In this document: positions 49,594 through 58,018 of the stretch, in pieces
Position numbering within the stretch: the stretch's first letter is position 1
How the letters are laid out: the number at the start of each line of letters is the position of its first letter
DNA from: BOG-908 sp964242595
GTDB lineage: Bacteria > Pseudomonadota > Alphaproteobacteria > Acetobacterales > Acetobacteraceae
Direction: 5' to 3'
Assembly: GCA_964242595.1 (NCBI GenBank)
Contig: CAXTBC010000005.1
Coordinates: forward strand, 1 to 64,000
DNA length: 64,000 nucleotides
Notes under the pieces: model-generated
The model's input: the letters and a program-made list of their open reading frames with translations, nothing else
Databases searched by the model: none
What the model was told of the DNA's origin: nothing
Translations under genes and position numbers: made by a program

Positions 49594-49641
49594 GCTGCAC
49601 CCTGAACCTAGCCTGCCGACCGAAAGCCCGCACTCCGCACC

Positions 49642-50115
49642 ATGATCCATTACGCCCTTCGCTGCGCCGCCGGCCACGAGTTCGATGGCTGGTTCCGCGG
49701 TGCCGCCGCTTTCGAGCAGCAGTCGACGGGCGGCCTGCTGGCGTGCCCGACATGTGCGAGCACGGCCGTGAGCCGCGGAGTGATGGCGCCGCGCGTGGCG
49801 ACAGGTGCCCGGCCGCCGCAGTTGCCTCGGCCGTCGCCCGCATCCGGGCAGGACGCGCCGGTGCAGGCGGCCCGTCAGGTTTCGGAGCCCCTGCCGGACC
49901 AGGTGCGTGCCGCGTTGCAGCGTATCCGGGCCGAGGTGGAACGGACCTGCGAGGACGTGGGATCGGGTTTCGCGCAGGCTGCCCGTGCCATGCATGACGG
50001 CACGCAAACGACGCGCCCGATCTACGGAGAGACCACGCCAGACGAGGCGCGCAGCCTGGCCGAGGACGGGATCGAGGTCTCCCGTATCCCATGGGTGCCG
50101 CGTGCCGATGGCTAG
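49642..50115 (+). CDS. DUF1178 family protein
   Basis: 157 residues. Begins MIHYALRCAAGHEFDGWFRG, with a zinc-ribbon-like set of cysteines (C8, and CPTC at about 36-39: LLACPTCASTAVSRGVMAPRV), a proline-rich linker and a C-terminal helix with YGETTPDEARSLAEDGIEV. These are the features of DUF1178, a conserved alphaproteobacterial family of unknown function usually near grxC, as here. It overlaps the next start. Confidence 0.9.
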   Translation: MIHYALRCAAGHEFDGWFRGAAAFEQQSTGGLLACPTCASTAVSRGVMAPRVATGARPPQLPRPSPASGQDAPVQAARQVSEPLPDQVRAALQRIRAEVERTCEDVGSGFAQAARAMHDGTQTTRPIYGETTPDEARSLAEDGIEVSRIPWVPRADG

Positions 50116-50548
50116 GCTGCTCGCCTTTTGGCTGGCGCTGACGGCTGGCCTGGGGCTGGCCGGGCAGGCGCACGCCCGCACGCCGGTCGGTTACTGGTTC
50201 ACCGAAGACCGCGGCGGCATCGTGCAGGTGCGTCCGTGCGGCGAGATGCTGTGCGGTATCATCGTGGGCCTGCGCGACTGGCCGGCCAGCGGCCAGTTGC
50301 TCGACTGGGACGGCAAGCCGCGCTGCCACTTTTCGCTGTTGCGGCAGTTGCGCCTGCAGGATGACGGCCGCTGGCATGGCACGGTGACCAACCCGAAGGA
50401 CGGCCAGACCTACAAGGCCGAGGTGTGGGTGCCCGAGGACGGCATGCTGCGACTGCGCGGCTACCTGGGCCTGCCGCTGTTCGGCTCCACCCAGCGCTGG
50501 CCGGCCGCTCCGGGCGGCGCCAAGGCGGATTGCCACTATTGGCCCTGA
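50108..50548 (+). CDS. secreted DUF2147 family protein
   Basis: From the ATG at 50108, which overlaps the DUF1178 stop, 146 residues with a signal peptide (MARLLAFWLALTAGLGLAGQ). The mature part matches DUF2147: GYWFTEDRGGIVQVRPCGEM, LCGIIVGLRDWP, DDGRWHGTVTNPKDGQTYKA and LRLRGYLGLPLFGSTQRWP. These are periplasmic calycin-like beta barrels of unknown ligand. Confidence 0.9.
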   Translation: MARLLAFWLALTAGLGLAGQAHARTPVGYWFTEDRGGIVQVRPCGEMLCGIIVGLRDWPASGQLLDWDGKPRCHFSLLRQLRLQDDGRWHGTVTNPKDGQTYKAEVWVPEDGMLRLRGYLGLPLFGSTQRWPAAPGGAKADCHYWP

Positions 50549-50561
50549 GTGTCCGTCCAAA

Positions 50562-50694
50562 GAAAGGCCAGGGCTCTGCCCCTGGACCCCGCTAAGGACA
50601 AGTCCTTAGAACCCATTCGAAAGAGGTCCTTAACGAATGGGGGTCTGGGGCCTCGAGGCCCCAGCGGGGTTTGGGGCAGAGCCCCATGCTTGCC
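50562..50694. repeat. family-2 GC-rich palindromic repeat (full length)
   Basis: AAGGCCAGGGCTCTGCCCCT, GGACCCCGCTAAGGACAAGT, variable middle, GGGTCTGGGGCCTCGAGGCC and GGGGTTTGGGGCAGAGCCCC. Fills the gap between the DUF2147 gene and the MoxR operon. Confidence 0.9.
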
Positions 50695-50787
50695 TCTGGG
50701 TCGAGGCTTCCAGCCGTCGTGGAGCATCCCATTTCGCGCAACGCGCCCAACCTGTATCCTGCGTTGGATTAACCGCAGGAGTAGGCC

Positions 50788-51630
50788 TTGGCCGAGTTCA
50801 AGAGCACCGGAAGCTACATTGCCTCGCGCGACTTGGAGGTGGCGGTGAACGCCGCCGTGGCCCTGCAGCGCCCGCTGCTGGTGAAGGGCGAGCCCGGCAC
50901 CGGCAAGACCGTGCTGGCCCACGAGGTGGCCGCCGCCCTCGGCATGCCGCTGATCGAGTGGCACGTGAAGAGCACCACGCGCGCCCAGCAGGGCCTCTAC
51001 GAATACGACGCGGTGAGCCGCCTGCGCGACGGACAGCTGGGTGATGCCCGCGTGCACGACATTGCCAACTACATCGTGCGCGGCAAGTTGTGGGACGCCT
51101 TTGCCGCCGAACAGCAATCGGTGGTGCTGATCGACGAGATCGACAAGGCCGACATCGAGTTCCCCAACGACCTGCTGCTGGAACTCGACCGCATGCAGTT
51201 CTTCGTCTACGAGACGCGCGAGACGATACGGGCGATCCGCCGTCCGGTGGTGATCATCACGTCCAACAACGAGAAGGAGCTGCCGGACGCGTTCCTGCGC
51301 CGCTGCTTCTTCCACTACATCCGCTTCCCGGACCGCGAGACGATGGAGCGCATCGTCCAGACTCACTACCCCGACATCAAGCAGGACCTGGCCCGCGAGG
51401 CGCTGACGGTGTTCTTCCGCGTGCGCGAGCTGCCCGGCCTGAAGAAGAAGCCGGCGACGAGCGAGTTGCTGGACTGGCTGAAGCTGCTGATGATCGAGGA
51501 CATGCCGCCCGAGACGCTGCGCACGCGCGACAAGACGGTGGTGATCCCGCCGCTGCACGGCGCGCTGCTGAAGAACGAGCAGGACGTGCACCTGTTCGAG
51601 CGCCTGGCGTTCATGGCGCGCCGCGAGTGA
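50788..51630 (+). CDS. MoxR-family AAA+ ATPase
   Basis: 280 residues from TTG 50788 with CAGGAG upstream. Walker A GEPGTGKTVLAHEVA (about 34-48), Walker B VVLIDEIDKADIEFPNDLLL, sensor 1 ITSNNEKELPDAFLRRC and the arginine region are intact. MoxR ATPases work with von Willebrand factor A partners as chaperones that insert metals or mature complexes. Here the VWA gene lies 0.4 kb downstream, with one small coiled-coil gene between. No CO dehydrogenase or methanol dehydrogenase genes are nearby, so the client is unknown. Confidence 0.93.
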   Translation: MAEFKSTGSYIASRDLEVAVNAAVALQRPLLVKGEPGTGKTVLAHEVAAALGMPLIEWHVKSTTRAQQGLYEYDAVSRLRDGQLGDARVHDIANYIVRGKLWDAFAAEQQSVVLIDEIDKADIEFPNDLLLELDRMQFFVYETRETIRAIRRPVVIITSNNEKELPDAFLRRCFFHYIRFPDRETMERIVQTHYPDIKQDLAREALTVFFRVRELPGLKKKPATSELLDWLKLLMIEDMPPETLRTRDKTVVIPPLHGALLKNEQDVHLFERLAFMARRE

Positions 51631-51685
51631 TGGTTGCGGCGCGCCGCAGGTGACGGACGGGCGTCCCGGATTGCAGGAGGGCTAC

Positions 51686-52051
51686 ATGGCAGACGGCGAC
51701 ACGGCGGAGATCTTGTTGGCGGGATTGCGTACCGACATGATGTCCGTGCGGGCTGAAATGACGACGCTCCGCGCCGGCATGGGTGCAGGTTTCGCAGCCG
51801 TGCGGACCGAGATCGCCGCCGTGGAGACGAAGATCGCCGCATTGCAGAAGGACGTTACCGCCGGACGCGCGGACCTGTACACCATGCGCGGCGAGCTGAT
51901 GGCCCGCATGGACCGGCTGCAGAACCACCTCGATGGGGTGCGTGACGACCTGACGGTGAACTATGGCGCCGGCGAACATGTAGAGTGCTTCATCCGCAGT
52001 GCGCTGGAGCATCGCACCAAGGTGTTCGCTGTCGAATACGAGGCCGCCTGA
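51686..52051 (+). CDS. small coiled-coil protein between MoxR and VWA genes
   Basis: 121 residues from the ATG at 51686 with AGGAGG 6 bases before. Residues about 8-90 form heptads (MMSVRAEMTTLRAGM, VRTEIAAVETKIAALQKDV, MRGELMARMDRLQNHLDGV), a predicted long coiled coil. The tail HVECFIRSALEHRTKVFAVE is less regular. No known domain. The TGA overlaps the VWA gene's ATG (TGATG), so it is translated with it. I infer a subunit or adaptor of the MoxR-VWA complex. Confidence 0.75.
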   Translation: MADGDTAEILLAGLRTDMMSVRAEMTTLRAGMGAGFAAVRTEIAAVETKIAALQKDVTAGRADLYTMRGELMARMDRLQNHLDGVRDDLTVNYGAGEHVECFIRSALEHRTKVFAVEYEAA

Positions 52052-53229
52052 TGTTCGCAACCTTCGTCCAGCAGCTCCGCACGGCAGGCCTCCCCGTCTC
52101 CATCACCGAGTACCTCTCGCTGATGGGTGCAATGAAAGCCAACGTCGCCGCCTACAACATCGAGGACTTCTACTTTCTCGCGCGCGCCACGCTGGTGAAG
52201 GACGAACGCCACCTGGACCGCTTCGACCGCGTGTTCGCCACCGTGTTCGAGGGCCTCGAACACCCGCCGGGCGACCCGGCCACCGACATTTCCGACGAGT
52301 GGCTTCGCCGCATCGCCGAGAAGAACCTCAGCCCCGAGGAGATGGCCGAGATCGAAGCGATGGGTGGGTTCGAGAAGTTGATGGACACTCTGCGCCAGCG
52401 CCTGGAGGAACAGAAGGAACGACACCAGGGCGGCAACAAGTGGATCGGCACCGGCGGCACGTCGCCGTTCGGCGCCTACGGCTACAACCCCGAAGGCGTG
52501 CGCATCGGCCAGAAGGAGTCCCGCCACCGCCGCGCAGTGAAGGTATGGGACAAGCGCGAGTTCCGCGACCTGGACGGCGACACCGAACTCGGCACGCGCA
52601 ACATGAAGATTGCCCTGCGCCGGCTGCGCCGCTTCGCCCGCCAGGGTGCCGCCACCGAACTGGACCTGCCCGGCACCATCCACGCCACGGCCAGCAACGC
52701 CGGCAGCCTCGACCTGAAGATGGTACCCGAGCGGCACAACGCGGTGAAGATCCTGCTGCTGCTCGACATCGGCGGCTCGATGGACGATTTCGTCCGCACC
52801 TCGCAGGAATTGTTCTCGGCCGTGCGCTCGGAGTTCAAGCACCTCGAGCATTTCTACTTCCACAACTGCGTCTACGAGCGCGTGTGGCGCGAGAACCGCC
52901 GGCGCGACGAGACGTCGCTGTCCACGTGGGACCTGCTGCGCACCTACGGGCCGGACTACAAGCTGATCTTCGTGGGCGACGCGACGATGAGCCCCTACGA
53001 AGTGATCCAGCCGGGCGGTAGCGTGGAACACTGGAACGAGGAAGCCGGCCGCGTATGGATCGAGCGCCTGACAGGGCATTTCCGCAGCACGGCCTGGCTT
53101 AATCCGGCGTCGGAGGAGTATTGGCGGTTCACGCACTCCACGGTGATCCTGCGCGACCTGGTGGCGCAACGGATGTTTCCGTTGACGCTGACGGGGTTGG
53201 ACGACATGACGCGCGAACTTTCGAGGTAG
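52051..53229 (+). CDS. VWA domain protein, CoxE-like partner of MoxR
   Basis: 392 residues. The N-terminal helical half (MFATFVQQLRTAGLPVSITE, then IEDFYFLARATLVKDERHLD) and linker with FGAYGYNPEGVRIGQKESRH are typical of the CoxE-like family. The VWA fold follows: LLLLDIGGSMDDFVRTSQEL holds the metal site with Gly at the usual first Ser (D-x-G-x-S), then FYFHNCVYERVW and FVGDATMSPYE. It works with MoxR ATPases in metal or complex assembly. Last gene of the three-gene operon. Confidence 0.9.
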   Translation: MFATFVQQLRTAGLPVSITEYLSLMGAMKANVAAYNIEDFYFLARATLVKDERHLDRFDRVFATVFEGLEHPPGDPATDISDEWLRRIAEKNLSPEEMAEIEAMGGFEKLMDTLRQRLEEQKERHQGGNKWIGTGGTSPFGAYGYNPEGVRIGQKESRHRRAVKVWDKREFRDLDGDTELGTRNMKIALRRLRRFARQGAATELDLPGTIHATASNAGSLDLKMVPERHNAVKILLLLDIGGSMDDFVRTSQELFSAVRSEFKHLEHFYFHNCVYERVWRENRRRDETSLSTWDLLRTYGPDYKLIFVGDATMSPYEVIQPGGSVEHWNEEAGRVWIERLTGHFRSTAWLNPASEEYWRFTHSTVILRDLVAQRMFPLTLTGLDDMTRELSR

Positions 53230-53366
53230 GCAAGGCAAGGCCTTCTTTTCTGAAGAAAAGAAGCAAAAGACTCTGACTCCGCTGTCGTGCCTCCATCCAG
53301 CCGGCACCCGACAGGAAGTAAAAGTTTTTTGGTACTTTTCTTTCAAAAAAGAACTGCTTTCTTTTC
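53230..53366. repeat. family-1 repeat, copy M (two arms)
   Basis: Left arm GGCCTTCTTTTCTGAAGAAAAGAAGC then AAAAGACTCTGAC; spacer contains CACCCGACAGG, the reverse complement of the CCTGTCGGGTG found in other copies; right arm AAAAGTTTTTTGG with a hairpin reaching AAAAAAGAAC. The inverted spacer suggests whole-core inversion relative to copies I and L. Confidence 0.85.
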
Positions 53367-53386
53367 GTTCAGGCTAGGGAACTCCT

Positions 53387-54049
53387 ATGATCACCGTCCA
53401 CCATCTCAACAACTCTCGTTCGCAGCGTATTCTTTGGCTGCTCGAGGAGCTCGGCCAGCCCTACGAAATCAAACATTACCAGCGCAACGCGAAAACCATG
53501 CTTGCGCCACCCGAGCTGCATGCCGTCCACCCGCTCGGTAAGTCACCCGTCATCACCGACGGTGTACACACCATCGCGGAGACCGGCGCTATCGTCGACT
53601 ACCTCATCAACACCTACGGCGACGGCCGCCTAATCCCGCCGGCCAGGAGCGAGGAGCGCCTGCGCTACACCTACTGGCTCCACTTCGCCGAGGGCAGCGC
53701 CATGCCGCCCCTGGTGATGACGCTGGTGTTCGGCGCGCTCCCATCGCGTGTGCCCTTTTTCATCCGGCCCGTCGCCAAGCTGATCAGCGGCAACGTGCAG
53801 AAGAGCTTCTTGCGCCCGAACATCGAGGCGCAACTGAAGCTGATGGAAGCCGAGCTCGGCAAGAGCGCCTGGTTCGCCGGCGACGAGCTTACCGGCGCCG
53901 ACGTGATGATGAGTTTTCCCGTGGAGGCAGCAAAGAGCCGTGGCGGGTTGGGCGCCAGTCCGAAGCTGAAGAAGTGGCTTGCCACCATCCACGCGCGCCC
54001 GGCGTATCAGGCGGCACTGAAGAAGGGCGGCACGTACGCCTATGCCTGA
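53387..54049 (+). CDS. glutathione S-transferase
   Basis: 220 residues. The N-terminal thioredoxin-like domain begins MITVHHLNNSRSQRILWLLEELG and has the cis-Pro KSPVITDG and the glutathione-binding ETGAIVDYLI; the helical domain has AQLKLMEAELGKSAWFAGDE and LTGADVMMSFPVEAA with the N-capping Asp. The Ser in NNSRSQR is the probable catalytic residue. Conjugates or isomerises glutathione substrates. Monocistronic after family-1 copy M. Confidence 0.92.
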   Translation: MITVHHLNNSRSQRILWLLEELGQPYEIKHYQRNAKTMLAPPELHAVHPLGKSPVITDGVHTIAETGAIVDYLINTYGDGRLIPPARSEERLRYTYWLHFAEGSAMPPLVMTLVFGALPSRVPFFIRPVAKLISGNVQKSFLRPNIEAQLKLMEAELGKSAWFAGDELTGADVMMSFPVEAAKSRGGLGASPKLKKWLATIHARPAYQAALKKGGTYAYA

Positions 54050-54518
54050 AGACGTTGCGTCGGAGCGCTCGCCGCAGGCTCGAAGGCGCTTCATGCAGAC
54101 GTTCGCAGCGGCAATTTCACCTGTGCGTCGTCGTCTCTGGCTGATGCAGGAGGTTGCCCGGACTACCCCACGTGTAGCGGGTGCGGCTGCAAGGGTGGAC
54201 CGGGATACAGAAAGCCGGACGGACATTGTGTCGGTTTTCGGGAGTTCGAGCGTGAGTGCTTATCGAAGACGGCAGGAGTCTGCACGTTGGAGGGTGGTCG
54301 CCAAACACGGGTGCGAACGCAGAATGAGCGCTGTCGGGAGGTCACTCCCACACGCGAAAAAAAACGCCGGACAGCTAGGGCCTAGTCAGGAAGCAATACC
54401 GCCACGATCACCATGACCAACCACGCGTTGCCCTCGGGTGTAACTCTGCCAAGTTCGGCAACGATTACCGCTCTCATGTGAAGCGCGCGATGTCCGACGA
54501 ACTCCCAGGCCGGTTGTC
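54050..54518. other. intergenic region of lower GC, no recognised gene
   Basis: About 470 bases. A forward frame of 124 codons (from 54042) spans it but starts inside the GST gene, has no homology-like motif and mixed composition. A run of eight A residues lies at about 54358. No tRNA, IS end or promoter is convincing. Confidence 0.4.
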
Positions 54519-54986
54519 TCACCTGCTGCGAATAGCCGCCAACAAACGCCCCAGCGCGTCCCCCAGCTGCCCCTCAACCCCGTCCACCGGCTCCGCCGCC
54601 ACGACCGTCCGCGGCACGGCCACCCGAGGTCCCCCCACCACGTCTTGTACGAACCGCAGCCGCTCCACCAGGCGCCGTCCCGCATGTGTGTTGATCCGTT
54701 CGATCAGCATGCCGGCCGCGTGCTGCAGCTCCATCGCCATCGGCCCGGAACAGGCAATCGTCAGCGTCGTCCCGCTCAGCCGTCGCGCTTCGGTCTCCAA
54801 AGCTAGCCGAGGCCCCACGATGGCCGCCCACTCGCTCATCAGCAGCGCGCCCGCCGGGGATTTCTTCCTGTAGGCCGCCCGTGTCAGCCCGGGCACCAGC
54901 TCGGCTAGCCCGCGCGCCACGTAGGCTCGCCGCTCAAGCGGCGCCAGGGCCGCATCCGGATTGTCAGCCGCCCTATCTTTCGCCAT
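54519..54986 (-). CDS. DciA/DUF721 family protein
   Basis: 155 residues from the ATG at 54986. The domain reads YRKKSPAGALLMSEWAAIVG, LEARR-type LSGTTLTIACSGPMAMELQH and AAGMLIERINTHAGRRLVER, a KH-like fold. DciA loads the replicative helicase DnaB in bacteria lacking DnaC. The N-terminal part is basic and the C-terminal part short. It is divergent from mutY with start codons that overlap (CATG), a pairing common in alphaproteobacteria. Confidence 0.82.
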   Translation of the reverse strand: MAKDRAADNPDAALAPLERRAYVARGLAELVPGLTRAAYRKKSPAGALLMSEWAAIVGPRLALETEARRLSGTTLTIACSGPMAMELQHAAGMLIERINTHAGRRLVERLRFVQDVVGGPRVAVPRTVVAAEPVDGVEGQLGDALGRLLAAIRSR

Positions 54987-56052
54987 GCAAGCTCCAGCCA
55001 TGCCGCAAGACGCCCAAGCAGCGCTCCTTACCTGGTACGACCGCCACCGCCGCACCATGCCCTGGCGCGCCCGGCCTGGCGAGCTTGCCGACCCGTACCG
55101 CGTCTGGCTCAGCGAGATCATGCTCCAGCAGACCACGGTCGCCGCCGTGATCGGTTATTTTAACCGCTTCACCGCGCTGTTCCCCACGATCCACCACCTT
55201 GCGCGCGCCCCCGCCGAGGCCGTGATGTCCGCCTGGGCCGGCCTCGGCTACTACGCCCGCGCCCGCAACCTGCACGCCTGCGCCAAGGCGGTGGCGGTCA
55301 AGGACGGCCGGTTCCCTGACACCGTGGACGCGCTGGAAGCCCTCCCCGGCATCGGCCCCTACACGGCGCGCGCCGTTGCGGCCATCGCCTTCGGCGTTCC
55401 CGTCGTGCCGGTGGACGGCAACGTGGAGCGTGTCATGGCCCGGCTCTACGCCATCACCCGGCCGATCCCCGCCGCCAAACCCGCTTTGGCCGCTGCCGCC
55501 GCTGCCTTCGGCAACCATCCCGCCGCCCAAGCCCGCGCGTCCGACTTCGCACAGGCGCTGTTCGATTTGGGTGCGACCATCTGCACGCCGCGCGCGCCGG
55601 CCTGCGTGCTCTGTCCGCTGGCGTCGGGCTGTGCCGGCCGCGCCGCCGGCGCCCCGGAAGCGCTGCCCGCCCGCACGCCCAAGGCCGCGCGGCCGCACCG
55701 CCACGGCGCCCTCTTCTGGCTCACCAACCCGCAAGGAGAGGTGCTGCTCCGCCGGCGCCCGCCCACCGGCCTGCTCGGCGGCATGACGGAACTGCCCGGC
55801 ACCGCGTGGACCGCCGTGCCGCTCAGCCCCGAGGCCGCCCGCGTCGCCGCCCCGATGCCGGCCGCCTGGCGCCACGCGGGCGCGCTGCGTCACGTCTTCA
55901 CCCATTTCGAGCTGCACCTCGAGGTCTACGCCGCCGCGGTGCCCACCATCCAGGCCGCCGGCTTCCTGCACCCGATCGATGCGCTGCACGAGGAGGCGCT
56001 GCCAAGCCTGATGCGCAAGGGCGTGGCCGTGGCGCAGGGAGGCGCCGGATGA
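54985..56052 (+). CDS. mutY: A/G-specific adenine glycosylase
   Basis: Removes adenine mispaired with 8-oxoguanine. About 355 residues from the ATG at 54985 (or 350 from ATG 55000). Catalytic Glu in WLSEIMLQQTTV, helix-hairpin-helix ALPGIGPYTARAVAAIAFG with the catalytic Asp in VPVDGNVERVMAR, and the [4Fe-4S] loop C-x6-C-x2-C-x5-C in CTPRAPACVLCPLASGC. The C-terminal NUDIX-like 8-oxoG recognition domain starts HGALFWLTNPQGEVLLRRRP and includes HVFTHFELHLEVYAA. Complete. Confidence 0.97.
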   Translation: MQAPAMPQDAQAALLTWYDRHRRTMPWRARPGELADPYRVWLSEIMLQQTTVAAVIGYFNRFTALFPTIHHLARAPAEAVMSAWAGLGYYARARNLHACAKAVAVKDGRFPDTVDALEALPGIGPYTARAVAAIAFGVPVVPVDGNVERVMARLYAITRPIPAAKPALAAAAAAFGNHPAAQARASDFAQALFDLGATICTPRAPACVLCPLASGCAGRAAGAPEALPARTPKAARPHRHGALFWLTNPQGEVLLRRRPPTGLLGGMTELPGTAWTAVPLSPEAARVAAPMPAAWRHAGALRHVFTHFELHLEVYAAAVPTIQAAGFLHPIDALHEEALPSLMRKGVAVAQGGAG

Positions 56053-56138
56053 TCCGCCTGTACGCCGTGGTGGCCCTGGGCGGCATCGCCGGTTTCGCGC
56101 CGGCAAGCGTGGCGGCAACGTGTCGCTCGCTGGCATAG
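56049..56138 (+). CDS. 29-residue signal-peptide-like frame coupled to mutY
   Basis: Reads MIRLYAVVALGGIAGFAPAS then VAATCRSLA and overlaps the mutY stop as ATGA. The text is a perfect secretion signal with an A-x-A-type site and almost nothing after it. I infer the 5' end of a small secreted protein whose remainder has been lost, or a true tiny membrane peptide. No similar frame continues in the other phases downstream. Confidence 0.4.
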   Translation: MIRLYAVVALGGIAGFAPASVAATCRSLA

Positions 56139-56367
56139 CCAGGCTGCCCGCTACGACGGCCGGCCGTGGTAGCGCTCATCACCATGGGGTGTGCGAGGCT
56201 TCATCGCGGTTCCGCCTTGAGCCCGCAGGCATTCGGTTCGCTGCGCAGCGGTCGCGCCGTCCAGATACTGGCAACGCCGGCATCTGCGCGGTGTTCTGCA
56301 TTGCAGCCAACTCGTGAGGCTACGCGTTGGCCGAGCGTCCGGCCGCAGCGCGCGACGGCACAGCCGG
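56139..56367. other. intergenic spacer before phhA
   Basis: No gene recognised. Open frames here are run-ins to the phhA frame. The lost remainder of the signal-peptide frame at 56049 would have been here. Confidence 0.4.
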
Positions 56368-56410
56368 AAGTCTTTTGTTTCTTTCTTCGGAAAGAAAGGC
56401 CTCCTTGCTT
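56368..56410. repeat. family-1 repeat, copy N (degenerate right arm)
   Basis: AAGTCTTTTGTTTCTTTC, TTCGG loop, GAAAGAAAGGCCTCCTTGCT. It ends shortly before the phhA ribosome site (AAGGA at 56417). Confidence 0.65.
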
Positions 56411-56429
56411 TTCAGAAGGAATCCAGACC

Positions 56430-57218
56430 GTGGACCACACCGTGCCGCAGAACTGGCAGACCTACACGCCACAGGACCATGACATCTGGCGCATGCTCTA
56501 CAGCCGCCAGACGCAACTCCTTCCGGGCCGCGCCTGCGCGCCTTTCCTGCAAGGACTGGAGAAGCTGGACCTGGCAGCCGGCATTCCCGATTTTGCAGTC
56601 CTCTCGGCGCGCCTGCACGCGCTCACCGGCTGGCAGGTGGTGGCCGTCCCCGGCCTGGTGCCGGACGACGTGTTCTACACCCACCTCGCCAACCGCCGCT
56701 TCCCCGCCAGCCGCTTCATCCGCGGCGCCCACCAGCTGGACTACCTCGAAGAGCCGGACGTGTTCCACGACGTGTTCGGCCACGTCCCCATGCTGACGGA
56801 CCCCATCTTCGCCGACTACATGCAGGCCTACGGGAAAGGCGGCCTGCGCGCGCAGAACCTTGGCCGCCTGCACAACCTCGCCCGGCTCTATTGGTACACG
56901 GTGGAGTTCGGCCTGCTGCAAACGCCGGAGGGCCTGCGCATCTACGGCGCCGGCATCGTCAGCTCCGCCGCCGAGAGCGTGTATGCGCTGGAGGACCATC
57001 GCCCTCGGCGGCTGGCGTTCGACCTGCAGCGCGTGATGCGCACGCCCTACAAGATCGACGACGTGCAGGCCCTGTACTTCGTCATCCCGTCGTTGCAAGC
57101 GTTGCTGGACGCGACGGCCGGGACGGATTTCGACCCGGTATATGACGAGCTTGCCCGCTCCGAGGACATCCCGATCGAGGCGCTGCTGACGAACGATGTG
57201 CTGGCAACAGGGATGTGA
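56430..57218 (+). CDS. phhA: phenylalanine 4-monooxygenase
   Basis: Converts phenylalanine to tyrosine with tetrahydropterin and O2. GTG 56430 with AAGGA 9 bases before gives 262 residues, the normal bacterial length. The iron ligands are in EEPDVFHDVFGHVPMLTDP (two His) and LYWYTVEFGLLQTPEG (Glu). The pterin loop and GAHQLDYLEEPD are conserved. No regulatory ACT domain, as usual for bacteria. No pterin recycling gene (phhB) is adjacent. Monocistronic, followed by a family-2 repeat. Confidence 0.96.
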   Translation: MDHTVPQNWQTYTPQDHDIWRMLYSRQTQLLPGRACAPFLQGLEKLDLAAGIPDFAVLSARLHALTGWQVVAVPGLVPDDVFYTHLANRRFPASRFIRGAHQLDYLEEPDVFHDVFGHVPMLTDPIFADYMQAYGKGGLRAQNLGRLHNLARLYWYTVEFGLLQTPEGLRIYGAGIVSSAAESVYALEDHRPRRLAFDLQRVMRTPYKIDDVQALYFVIPSLQALLDATAGTDFDPVYDELARSEDIPIEALLTNDVLATGM

Positions 57219-57238
57219 CGTGAGTGGCCTTGGTATAG

Positions 57239-57373
57239 GGAAGGCCAGGGGCTCTGCCCCTGGACTCCGCTAAGGACAAGTCCCTAGAACCTGTTCGTTA
57301 GGGACTTTAAACGGGTGGGGGTCTGGGGCCTCCAGGCCCCAGCGGGGTTTGGGGCAGAGCCCCATGCTTTGCC
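57239..57373. repeat. family-2 GC-rich palindromic repeat (full length)
   Basis: AAGGCCAGGGGCTCTGCCCC, GGACTCCGCTAAGGACAAGT, CTGTTCGTTAGGGACTTTAA middle, GTCTGGGGCCTCCAGGCCCC, GGGGTTTGGGGCAGAGCCCC. Separates phhA from hisB. Confidence 0.9.
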
Positions 57374-57424
57374 CGGCCGCCTCCGCCCTTCCGCCCGCCC
57401 CCAACTCTGCCCTATAGCCACACG

Positions 57425-58018
57425 ATGCCCGCCCGCACCGCCACTCTTACCAGGACCACCGCAGAGACCGACATTACCCTGTCGCTCGACCTGGACGGTA
57501 CCGGCCGGTCCACCATCAGCACCGGCGTCGGCTTCTTCGACCACATGCTCACCGCGCTCGCCCGCCACGCCGGCCTCGACCTCACCGTCGAAGCCCGCGG
57601 CGACCTGCACATCGACTCCCACCACACCGTGGAAGACGTGGGCATCGTCCTCGGCCAGGCGCTGCGCCAGGCGCTGGGCGACAAGCGCGGCATCACCCGC
57701 TTCGGCCAGGCGCTGGTGCCGATGGACGAGGCGCTGGCCGAAGCCGCCATCGACGTCTCCGGCCGCGCCTACCTCGCCTGGTCCGTGCCGTTCGCCCGCC
57801 CCATGCTCGGGACCATGGACACCCAACTCGTCGAGGAGTTCTTCCGCGCGCTGGCCGGCAACGCGCTGGTCACGCTTCACGTCACCCTCAAATCCGGAAG
57901 CAACGCCCACCATGTGGCAGAAGCATGCTTCAAGGCCGCCGCGCGCGCGTTGCGCATGGCGGTGTCCATCGATCCCCGCCTGCATAACGTCATCCCCTCA
58001 ACGAAGGGCGCTCTGTGA
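57425..58018 (+). CDS. hisB: imidazoleglycerol-phosphate dehydratase
   Basis: Sixth step of histidine biosynthesis, 197 residues. Manganese-binding motifs are GVGFFDHMLTALARHAGLD, LHIDSHHTVEDVGIVLGQAL and SGSNAHHVAEACFKAAARAL, with the final LHNVIPSTKGAL. Monofunctional (no phosphatase domain), as in alphaproteobacteria. First gene of the his cluster; its TGA overlaps the next GTG. Confidence 0.97.
   Translation: MPARTATLTRTTAETDITLSLDLDGTGRSTISTGVGFFDHMLTALARHAGLDLTVEARGDLHIDSHHTVEDVGIVLGQALRQALGDKRGITRFGQALVPMDEALAEAAIDVSGRAYLAWSVPFARPMLGTMDTQLVEEFFRALAGNALVTLHVTLKSGSNAHHVAEACFKAAARALRMAVSIDPRLHNVIPSTKGAL

Noticed and set aside
50549..50700. Peptide GKHGALPQTPLGP appearing in reverse frames near family-2 repeats
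   Set aside because: It is the translation of the repeat itself and not a gene, except where the GT61 frame at 47.0 kb truly runs into it.
54042..54416. 124-codon frame after the GST gene
   Set aside because: Starts inside the GST gene, lacks conserved-looking text and has no ribosome site; treated as non-coding.
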